From Actinocatenispora comari (GTDB taxonomy: Bacteria; Actinomycetota; Actinomycetes; Mycobacteriales; Micromonosporaceae): a DNA stretch of 60,250 nt. The position numbers and the translations under genes were made by a program. Under the pieces are notes generated by a model. The model was not told the DNA's origin. It ran no database searches and was given only the letters and a program-made list of their open reading frames with translations. Below are positions 8,092-14,966 of this stretch, in pieces. How positions within the stretch are numbered: position 1 is the stretch's first letter; the number at the start of each line of letters is the position of its first letter. The stretch is from NCBI RefSeq assembly GCF_017312725.1, contig NZ_BOPO01000016.1, forward strand, positions 1 through 60,250, read 5' to 3'.

Positions 8092-10997
8092 GCTACGAGG
8101 TGCCGGAGTGGCTGGAGTGGCTCAGCTGGGTCGTGGGGGCGGACTGGCCGGGCGGCGACGAGGACGCGATGCGCCGGCTGTCCGACGCGTGGACCGCGAT
8201 GGGTACCGCCCTCGGCGACGCCTCCGACAACGGTGACCAGGCGGCCGACCTGGTCGTGACGGCGCTGGACGCCGCCGACGGACGCGCGTTCGACAGGACC
8301 TGGTCGGCCTACTCCGGCGACGACGAGGCGTACCTGTCGAAGCTCAGGGAGGCGTGCGACGGGCTCGCGAAGCTGTGCGAGGGCTGCGCCGAGGACATCG
8401 AGTACGCCAAGTACACGTTCATCGTCATGCTGATCCTGCTGGCGATCGACATCGCCATCATGATCTCCGCGGCGGCCGCCACGTTCGGCGGCTCGCTCGT
8501 CGAGATCGCCGTCGAGGAGGGTCTGACCCAGCTCGCCGCCCGCCGCGTCGCCACCATGGTGGTCGAGAAGATCGCCGAACGCACCGCCGAGAAGGCCGCC
8601 GAGTTCTCGGTCAAGCAGCTGGTCAAGGAGGGCGTCAAGAGCACTCTCAAGGGCGAGCTGCCCGACTTCGGCGCGCAGCTGCTGATGACCGCACAGGGCG
8701 ACGAGAAGGGCGGCTGGAACTTCGCGCGTACCGGCAACAGCGTGCTCAACGCGGGAGCCGGCGCCGTGCTGGGTGGTGGCGCCGATCTCTTGGGCAACAA
8801 GACCGGGCTCGGTCGCGTCGTCTTCGGCGACAACCTGTTCGGGCAGACGGTCAAGGGCGCGGTGGTCGGCGGTGCGACACCGTTCGCGGTCGGCGCGGTG
8901 ACCGGTGAGCCGGCGTCCTGGCACGACGTCGCGGAAGGCGCGACCGGTGGCGCGGCGGGCGGCGCGATCGGCTTCGCCAGGGGCAAGGCGGAGGAATGGG
9001 CCAGTTCCCCGCCGCACGGCGACCACGTCGCGATCCCCGACGCCGATCCGCCCGAGACGCTCCTCGCCTCCTCGTCCCGACCGGCCACCGACACGTCCAC
9101 AGTGGACACGTCCGCGACGGTGGATGCGGCAAGGCCCCCGGGAACACCGGACACCGGCACGACGTCGGCGACGGGCGTCGTCGCGCACGGCAGTGCCGCC
9201 GCCCAGGTGGATTCCGGTGCGACCACCACTGGACGAACGGAGTCCGCGCGGTCGACCACCCACGCGGCGCCGGATCGTACCCGCACCGCCGCCGAGCCCA
9301 CCCGGCACGCGGGCGGCGATTCCTCCGCCGCCGAGCGTCCACGCCGGACCATCGAACGCCCCCTCGCACCGAACCCGGACGAGACGCACGCGGGCGCAAC
9401 GCACGACGACCGGGACAGGCAACGCGCGGTCGGTGGCGCCGCCGACCGCACTCGGCCCGGCGGAGCCGAACAGCCCGCCGTACGACACGGTGGGGGTGAC
9501 CACGCTGGTTCGCGGCAGGGCGGCGATGGCGGCGCCTCAGTCGACCGCTCCCGGCCGGCGGCCGACGATGGCGGCGCCGCGGCCGATGGTTCGCGACAAG
9601 CCGGTGGCCCCACCACCGATCACTCACGGCAGTCGGGCCCGGACGACACTCGTCATGCGGCCGACCGTGTTCGGACAGCGAACGAAACGCAGGCCTCGCC
9701 GGCACGCGAGGAGGTGCACGACCGCACCGGACGAGGCTCGACCACCGCCGTCAACCGCATCGATGCCGTACTCAACCCGCCCGCACGCCCTACCAGCAAC
9801 GCACCCGCCGCCGACTCCGACACGACCGACACGACCGGCACGACGGCACGCCGCGCCGACGCTGACACGCCGGGCCCGGACAGGACAGCCGTACCAGCCG
9901 GCCCGGAATCAACTCAAGACGCCGCTCGCACCTCGACTCCAGCGCACGTCGATCGGCGCTCCACGCCAGGCCGCGACGCGGCTGAAGGGCCTCGCGACGA
10001 CAGCGACGCCGGTCGGACTTCTGTTGAGGACCGTGCGGCCCCCGAGGATCGTGACACGGCGAGTGCCCAGCGGCCGACGACCTCACCGGAGACGATCGAG
10101 AAGCTCGGCTACGACCCGCACCGCCCCGGCTTCCCCGACCCCGGCGACGGGATCAACACCGTTCACCACGAGGGCCGTGAGTGGGTTCGTCTCGAGGACG
10201 ATGCTGGCTGGCACCGCGTCGAGTTCCGCTCAACCGACGAGCGTTACGCCGGCAAGGGTTTCGCGGCACGCCTCAAGACGTTCGTCGACAAGTACTTTCA
10301 TGGCCATGACGGCCGCACCGCCGAGGACCTCTTCAACGAGGCCCGCGGCAAGGTCGACACCCCGATCCCGGATGGACGGAAGTCGGAGTTCGAGTCCATG
10401 AGCGATGCCGATCGCGCGCCGCTCGATGCCATACGCAACGAGTCACGACTCATCGAGCCCGACGACACCAACGGCACCCACCGCGTCATCCAGAAGGTCT
10501 TCCCGAAAGAGGACATCCCTCAATACGTGAGCGGCCTGTTCGGTGGCATTACGGGATTTATCACCAAGCTCGTCGATGTCACGCACCTGAGGACACCGCG
10601 AGACATCGTCGAAGGACTGCGCCTTGATTATGAGGAGACGCCGTATTCTCCGGACCAAGGCGAAATATATGCAATCCGCATGAGAGTCACCGAACAACAA
10701 GCGCAACACGAGATCGTCATACCCAGCAGTCAAGGAATGATGAGGGTCGCGGGCGAGCGCGGCGACGCTACTCCCAGAAAGCTCTACGACGGCAAAGCCC
10801 CCTTCTCTGGCAGCGGGTTCAGCGCCGAGGCCAGAAAAGGAGCACCGGAGCTGCTGACCGACAACCAGAACGACACGCACCACGCCGTGGCGCTACAGGA
10901 AGGCGCCGAGATGTGGCGCATCACGAGCGATGGGCATGAAGAGCTTTTCGCGGTCTATCATTCGGGCACGTGGCAGAGCACCGCGCCCTCCGCTTGA
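8088..10997 (+). CDS. Large WXG100-like N-terminal protein with polymorphic C-terminal domain (putative T7SS-linked toxin)
   Basis: This is a 969-residue protein with an apparent modular toxin layout. Residues about 1-105 (VPEWLEWLSWVVGADWP...) are the alpha-helical WXG100-like N-terminal module seen in CpnT-type and other long type VII-linked proteins. Residues about 110-130 form one hydrophobic segment (FIVMLILLAIDIAIMI). Residues about 130-290 are Ala/Gly-rich helices. Residues about 300-720 are a low-complexity linker of Asp, Arg, Thr, Pro and Ala. The last 250 residues are folded; residues 798-969 match the C-terminal domain of the neighbouring SseB fusion. The DNA encoding the C-terminus is visibly less GC-rich than the rest, as in swapped toxin tips. 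The GTG at 8088 is chosen for its coupling to the 33-codon ORF; ATG at 8076 is the alternative. Toxicity is inferred from architecture only, and the catalytic chemistry is unknown. Confidence 0.7.
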   Translation: MSYEVPEWLEWLSWVVGADWPGGDEDAMRRLSDAWTAMGTALGDASDNGDQAADLVVTALDAADGRAFDRTWSAYSGDDEAYLSKLREACDGLAKLCEGCAEDIEYAKYTFIVMLILLAIDIAIMISAAAATFGGSLVEIAVEEGLTQLAARRVATMVVEKIAERTAEKAAEFSVKQLVKEGVKSTLKGELPDFGAQLLMTAQGDEKGGWNFARTGNSVLNAGAGAVLGGGADLLGNKTGLGRVVFGDNLFGQTVKGAVVGGATPFAVGAVTGEPASWHDVAEGATGGAAGGAIGFARGKAEEWASSPPHGDHVAIPDADPPETLLASSSRPATDTSTVDTSATVDAARPPGTPDTGTTSATGVVAHGSAAAQVDSGATTTGRTESARSTTHAAPDRTRTAAEPTRHAGGDSSAAERPRRTIERPLAPNPDETHAGATHDDRDRQRAVGGAADRTRPGGAEQPAVRHGGGDHAGSRQGGDGGASVDRSRPAADDGGAAADGSRQAGGPTTDHSRQSGPDDTRHAADRVRTANETQASPAREEVHDRTGRGSTTAVNRIDAVLNPPARPTSNAPAADSDTTDTTGTTARRADADTPGPDRTAVPAGPESTQDAARTSTPAHVDRRSTPGRDAAEGPRDDSDAGRTSVEDRAAPEDRDTASAQRPTTSPETIEKLGYDPHRPGFPDPGDGINTVHHEGREWVRLEDDAGWHRVEFRSTDERYAGKGFAARLKTFVDKYFHGHDGRTAEDLFNEARGKVDTPIPDGRKSEFESMSDADRAPLDAIRNESRLIEPDDTNGTHRVIQKVFPKEDIPQYVSGLFGGITGFITKLVDVTHLRTPRDIVEGLRLDYEETPYSPDQGEIYAIRMRVTEQQAQHEIVIPSSQGMMRVAGERGDATPRKLYDGKAPFSGSGFSAEARKGAPELLTDNQNDTHHAVALQEGAEMWRITSDGHEELFAVYHSGTWQSTAPSA

Positions 10998-11025
10998 CGG
11001 TCGCCGGATGTGCCGCTTCAGACGA

Positions 11026-11553
11026 TCAAGAAGAGCCCGTTGCCCATCTGCGCAGGGCCGCCGGATCGACAGGCTCGCGTGCGTCATCGCCCATCGGGTG
11101 TCGCATCGGGAGGAGTACGAACTGCGATCCGTCCGGGTTCTTGAAGATCAGCTCGGTGTACTCGTAACTGATCAGCGCGGTGAGCGACCTATCCTTTCGC
11201 AGGCCGAGACGCTCATACGATTCGCGCCAGCTTTCTCGATCCTTCCAGAGGATCGCTGACAGCAGGACGGCACCGGGCGCAGGCTGGACGCCCGGATCTT
11301 GCCGCGGCGACATCCTGAGGCCGAGTTCGGTGAAGGGCACCCCGCCATAAAGCATCACCGAGCTGCCGTCGACGGTGCGAAGCTCCAGCTCAACCAACAC
11401 ATGCCCGGACATGTTGTAGTCCATTGCCTTCGACACCGTATCGAAACGAGCCGGTCCCGCATACTTGTCGGGTTCGTTCCACCAATAGATGGCCGTCACG
11501 GTCGCACCGATTGGAACTAATCCGTCGACCGGTGGCGATTCGTCGGAACTCAC
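11026..11553 (-). CDS. Hypothetical 175-residue protein, candidate immunity protein
   Basis: This is a soluble protein without signal peptide or membrane segments. It has a predicted alternating strand pattern (VTAIYWWNEPDKY, HVLVELELRTVDG, ALISYEYTELIF) and ends in a Met/Pro/His-containing stretch before an acidic, disordered tail. I do not recognise the family. Its base composition is low for the window and similar to the C-terminal coding part of the large convergent toxin-like gene, which ends only 28 bp away. It is also the last gene of the minus-strand cluster, 41 bp beyond the 122-residue protein. By analogy with polymorphic toxin loci it may neutralise one of the two related C-terminal domains. 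This is inference from position and composition. Confidence 0.55.
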   Translation of the reverse strand: MSSDESPPVDGLVPIGATVTAIYWWNEPDKYAGPARFDTVSKAMDYNMSGHVLVELELRTVDGSSVMLYGGVPFTELGLRMSPRQDPGVQPAPGAVLLSAILWKDRESWRESYERLGLRKDRSLTALISYEYTELIFKNPDGSQFVLLPMRHPMGDDAREPVDPAALRRWATGSS

Positions 11554-11594
11554 AGCCGGGATCCTCCTCCGTCGGAGAACGTAACGCGTCAGCC

Positions 11595-11963
11595 TCAGGT
11601 CAGGGCAGTTTCGTGGAGGTCGGGGAGGTCGGTGCGGGGGGCCCAGGTCTGGTAGACGCCCTTGTCGACGCGGTCCATGCCGAGGGCTTCGGCGACCGGG
11701 GCCTGGCCGCCGGTGTACTCGATGCGGACCTGCTCGCCGTCGTCGTACAGCGCCTTGACCGGGACGCCGCGCCAGGTGCCGACGGTGGAGAGGTAGGCGC
11801 CGGCGACGTCGTCCTCGTCGGTGACGTCCCGCTCGTACCGGCCGGGTGCCGTCTCGCGGAAGCCGTCGGTGGCGTGGTCGGTGTAGATGAAGACCCGGTA
11901 CCCGTCGGTGTTCGCGGGGTACGGCTCACCGTGCCAGATCAGGTAGAGCCCTTCGCGGATCAT
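11595..11963 (-). CDS. Hypothetical 122-residue protein coupled to the SseB fusion, candidate immunity protein
   Basis: The start ATG (11963) overlaps the stop of the SseB-fusion gene as ATGA, so the two are translationally coupled. The protein is acidic and soluble, opening MIREGLYLIWHGEPYPA, with several aromatic strands and a Trp-Arg turn (TVGTWRGVPVKALY). No known family is recognised. Tight coupling to a protein carrying a putative toxin domain is the classic position for an immunity partner. A structural or regulatory role in the complex is equally possible. It shows no visible similarity to the 175-residue protein next to it. Confidence 0.6.
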   Translation of the reverse strand: MIREGLYLIWHGEPYPANTDGYRVFIYTDHATDGFRETAPGRYERDVTDEDDVAGAYLSTVGTWRGVPVKALYDDGEQVRIEYTGGQAPVAEALGMDRVDKGVYQTWAPRTDLPDLHETALT

Positions 11964-13183
11964 CGTCCCCCTCCCGCCAGCCGGTTCCAGCGTGCACTCG
12001 ACGAGCTGTACACGGCGACCAGATCCTGCCGGCCGTCCTGGTCGATGCGGTACAGCTCGGCGCCGGAGGTGATCCGGGTGCTGTCGACCTTCCACTCCGG
12101 GATCGGGATCGATGGATGGACGGCGAAGCCGTTGCCGGCGAACGGCGGGTGCTCCACCACCCAGCCACGGTCGCCCCAGGCGCCGAGCGCGGCGGTGTCC
12201 GTACCGCCCCACGGCACCCGGAACACGCTCGTGATCACCGGCCGCCAGCGGATCACCCACACGTACTCGTCGTCGCGGCTGAACGGCGATCCCGCGTAGT
12301 CGAGGCCGAGCCCGGCGACGAGGTCGGACACGGTGCGCAGCGGTTCCACGTCGGCGAGCTTGTACACGTAGCCGGCCACCAGGTCGTACCCGTCGTCGAG
12401 GTAGCGGTCGAGCTGGTCGGGCGGCACCACCTTCTGCATGACGCTCGGCGCCCCGCCGCTCTCCGGCGGAGACGACGCGGCGCTCGCCTCGACGCCGTCC
12501 GATGACGAGGGCAAGCCACTCCCCTCGGCGGATGCCGAGCGGGAGGACGTGCCGCGCTCTCCGACAGCCGGGTCGCCGGCGAGGCCGGGCCCAGCGGTCG
12601 CGGCCGCAGGTGGCGGGGAGCCGATCGACGGGCCGGCCGCCGACGGGGACGCAGCCACGGACGGGCCGGCCGCGGACGGGGACGCCGTCGCGGACGGGGA
12701 CGCAGCCGCGGACGGGGACGCCGTCGCGGACGGGGATGCCGCCGCGGAAGGCGCCACTCCGGACGCAGACTCCGTCGCGGAGGGCGTCATGCCGGACGGG
12801 GACACGGATGGTGCCGCGATGCCGAGGGCCGCGCGCAGCTGGGTGAGGTCGAAGATCGCGCCGATCGGCAGGCCGACGTCGACGCCGAGCCGCCAGCGCT
12901 CGTCCGGCCAGTGCGCGACCAGGTCGGCGAGTGACTGCTTGCGGAACAGGGTGAACCTGCCGTTGGTCCCGGCGGTCAGTGCCGCACCGGAGGTGAACGA
13001 CGCGATCGCGTGCGTGTCACCGGAAGCGAAGGTGATCCAGTTGTCGTGGCGGACCACGTCGTCGTCCACCGGCAGCACCAGCTCGCCGCCGACCAACACG
13101 TCGAGGTAGCCGGCCAGGTCGCGCGCCTCGACGGTGGCGGCGAGGGCACGCTCGAACTCGGTACCGGGGGTCCAGTCGGTCAT
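11960..13183 (-). CDS. SseB-domain protein fused to the shared C-terminal domain
   Basis: This is a 407-residue protein. Residues 1-125 form an SseB N-terminal-type domain (EFERALAATVEARDLAGYLDVLVGGELVLPV..., then WITFASGDTHAIASFTS and a RLGVDVGLPIGAIFDL strand), a fold common in actinobacterial proteins of unknown role and often found near type VII secretion genes. Residues about 130-240 are a Ser/Ala/Pro linker with short repeats such as ASPSATASPSAA. Residues 246-407 are clearly homologous to the C-terminus of the large WXG100-like protein encoded opposite: both contain a QKV-P...Y block, a KL-DV--LRT block, a GL-LDY block and a closing RI--DG...L-AVY motif. The ATG at 13183 is chosen because the SseB domain begins there; the frame extends 11 codons further upstream. 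It overlaps the next gene by 4 nt. Confidence 0.7.
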   Translation of the reverse strand: MTDWTPGTEFERALAATVEARDLAGYLDVLVGGELVLPVDDDVVRHDNWITFASGDTHAIASFTSGAALTAGTNGRFTLFRKQSLADLVAHWPDERWRLGVDVGLPIGAIFDLTQLRAALGIAAPSVSPSGMTPSATESASGVAPSAAASPSATASPSAAASPSATASPSAAGPSVAASPSAAGPSIGSPPPAAATAGPGLAGDPAVGERGTSSRSASAEGSGLPSSSDGVEASAASSPPESGGAPSVMQKVVPPDQLDRYLDDGYDLVAGYVYKLADVEPLRTVSDLVAGLGLDYAGSPFSRDDEYVWVIRWRPVITSVFRVPWGGTDTAALGAWGDRGWVVEHPPFAGNGFAVHPSIPIPEWKVDSTRITSGAELYRIDQDGRQDLVAVYSSSSARWNRLAGGGR

Positions 13184-13193
13184 GTACGTCCTG

Positions 13194-13493
13194 TCAGGTG
13201 GTGAAGGTGTTGGCATCCTCGGTCTGGTCGTAGTTGTCCGCCGCGGTGACCAGGTTCGCCCGCATCTGCCGGATGCCGTGCACGACCTGCTTGATGCTGT
13301 GCGCCGTGGACTTCGCCGGCTTGCCGTAGTTCTTGAGGAACGCCTGCCCGTACTTGTCGTCGCCCCACGCGCCGTCGTCGGCGTCGAGCGCCTCCTTCAG
13401 GGTGGACAGGGCATCCGCGAGGTCGCTCGCGACGTCGCCGAGCCCCGGCGCGTACCGCCGGACGGCGTGCGTGTCGATCTCCATCCGGCTCAT
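13194..13493 (-). CDS. WXG100-like small helical protein (ESX-type)
   Basis: This is a 99-residue, mainly helical protein with the size of an ESX/WXG100 substrate or chaperone. It opens with MEIDTHAVRRYAPGLGDVASDLADALSTLKEAL. A helix-turn-helix hinge around AWGDDKYGQAFLKNY holds a Trp-x-x-D in place of Trp-x-Gly. A second helix follows (VHGIRQMRANLVTAADNYDQTE), with YDQTE similar to the usual YxxxD/E export tail. The start at 13493 overlaps the YbaB-like stop as ATGA; an internal ATG at 13484 is possible. It lies 10 bp before the SseB fusion. Its role as a type VII secretion partner is inferred. No secretion ATPase (EccC) is visible in the window. Confidence 0.7.
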   Translation of the reverse strand: MSRMEIDTHAVRRYAPGLGDVASDLADALSTLKEALDADDGAWGDDKYGQAFLKNYGKPAKSTAHSIKQVVHGIRQMRANLVTAADNYDQTEDANTFTT

Positions 13494-13885
13494 GGCCGAC
13501 GCTCCTGGTACGGGTCGGGAAACATCCGGGCGAGGTCGAGCCGGCCGTGCTCGTCGCGGACCGCGTCGAGCCGCTCGCGTACCTCGTTCGGGACGGCCGG
13601 GGCCAGCAACTCGGCGCGCTGGGTGTCGATCTTGGCGGCCGCGGCGCGGCTGGCGGCGACGATCAAGGCGCCCAGCTCCGCGGCGGGCAGCTTGGTCGCC
13701 GCGGGCCCCAGCTCGACGGCGGTGAGCCGGCCCTGGTGGTCGACGGTGACGCCGAGTCGCCCGTCGGCGTCGCGGGCGGTGGCGGTCAGCTCGGCGGTCC
13801 GACGTTGCGCCTCGATCAGACCGCTGCGCGCCTGCGCGAACTGTTCGGTCAGTTCCGCGATGTGCTCCCGCCATTCGGGTCGCAC
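13490..13885 (-). CDS. YbaB/EbfC-family protein of a T7SS-like module
   Basis: This is a 131-residue protein with an N-terminal coiled helix (EHIAELTEQFAQARSGLIEAQRRTAEL) followed by the strand-rich YbaB core (GRLGVTVDHQGRLTAVELG) and a second long helix ending in RLDAVRDEHGRLDL. YbaB/EbfC proteins are dimeric DNA-binding, nucleoid-associated proteins. Divergent copies like this are frequently encoded next to WXG100 genes in actinobacteria, where their function is unknown. The start is a GTG at 13885 behind an aggggg site. It is the first gene of a tightly coupled operon running YbaB, WXG100, SseB fusion and a 122-residue protein. Confidence 0.7.
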   Translation of the reverse strand: MRPEWREHIAELTEQFAQARSGLIEAQRRTAELTATARDADGRLGVTVDHQGRLTAVELGPAATKLPAAELGALIVAASRAAAAKIDTQRAELLAPAVPNEVRERLDAVRDEHGRLDLARMFPDPYQERRP

Positions 13886-14051
13886 CGCCGCTCACCCCCT
13901 GCCCACCGGCCGATCGCCGCCGGCACGCAAGCCTACCGACGACTCGCCAGCGCCCGCCGCGGCCACGGTGACGAGCCGAGTCACCACCGGTGCTCGACGC
14001 GGGCGATCGGCGCAGGCACGGCACCAGATCGCTGGGCCGGGGCGGGCGCGG

Positions 14052-14849
14052 TCAGGCCACGACGACCTCGACGCCGGCCGCGCGGAGCCGGTCCAACTCG
14101 CCGCGATCGGCCGACGAGTCGGTGACGAGCGTGTGCACGCCGTCGATCGGCACCATCTGGGCCAGCGTCACCCGTCCGACCTTGGAGCCGTCGGCGACCA
14201 CGATGACGCGCTGCGCGCTGGCGGCCATCGCCCGGTTCGTTCGCGCCTCGGTCTCGTCGTGCGTCGTCACTCCCGCCCCGGCAGCGATGCCGTCGGCGCC
14301 GAGGATCGCGGTGCCGACGTTCAGGGCGCCGAACGTGCGCTCGGCCAGGGCGCCGACCATCTCCAGCGACTGGGTGCGCAGCGAGCCGCCGGTCGTGACG
14401 ATCCGCAGGTCCGGATGCGTGTGTACCAGGTCTGCGATGGTCAGCGAGTTGGTGACGATGGTCAGCAGCGGGTGGCGGGACAGCTCCATGGCGACGCGCG
14501 CCGTCGTCGTACCGCCGGACAGCGCGACGGCGTGCCGGTCCCGCGGTACCCGCGCGGCGACCGCCCGGGCGATCGCGAGCTTGGCGACCGGGCACTGGGT
14601 GTCGCGCAGATCGACCGGAAGTTCGCCCCCGGAATCGATGGCTCGAACGCCGCCATGGGTGCGCCGGACGAGTCCGTGGTCGGCGAGTTCGGCGAGGTCT
14701 CGGCGCGCCGTCGCCGCCGACACGCCGAGCATCGCGACGAGTTCGGGCAACGTCATCGCGCCGCGGTCGGCGACCGCCTCCAGGATGCGTACGAACCGCC
14801 GGCCGCGCTTGCGCGACCCGAGATCGGCGAGGGGCATGCCGTCTGTCAT
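14052..14849 (-). CDS. DeoR-family sugar-phosphate-responsive repressor
   Basis: This is a 265-residue transcription factor. An N-terminal winged helix-turn-helix (about residues 15-70: FVRILEAVADRGAMTLPELVAMLGVSAATARRDL) shows the standard DeoR recognition helix. The C-terminal DeoRC sensor domain has SGGTTTARVA, the phosphosugar-binding loop, and ends in a VTDS motif. The ATG at 14849 follows aagggagag and is preferred over a GTG at 14876. The gene lies downstream of the secreted GH31 gene, in the same direction, with a hairpin between them. DeoR proteins such as AgaR control amino-sugar PTS genes in other bacteria, so the neighbouring PTS or the GH31 gene are probable targets (inference). 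Confidence 0.85.
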   Translation of the reverse strand: MTDGMPLADLGSRKRGRRFVRILEAVADRGAMTLPELVAMLGVSAATARRDLAELADHGLVRRTHGGVRAIDSGGELPVDLRDTQCPVAKLAIARAVAARVPRDRHAVALSGGTTTARVAMELSRHPLLTIVTNSLTIADLVHTHPDLRIVTTGGSLRTQSLEMVGALAERTFGALNVGTAILGADGIAAGAGVTTHDETEARTNRAMAASAQRVIVVADGSKVGRVTLAQMVPIDGVHTLVTDSSADRGELDRLRAAGVEVVVA

Positions 14850-14919
14850 GGACCACTCTCCCTTGCCCACGGTCACCGGATTCCGGCGGCCGTGTCCAGC
14901 GTGTTCGCCGGTGCGACGC

Positions 14920-14958
14920 GGGCCGCGCCGCCGCCGGACGTCGGCGGCGACGCGGCCC
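14920..14958 (-). terminator. Hairpin after the GH31 gene
   Basis: GGGCCGCG (14920-14927) pairs with CGCGGCCC (14951-14958), and an inner CCGCCG/CGGCGG pairing stacks on it with a small bulge. It lies 8 bp beyond the GH31 stop, so it probably ends that transcript and insulates the DeoR gene. Confidence 0.55.
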
Positions 14959-14966
14959 GATGGCGC

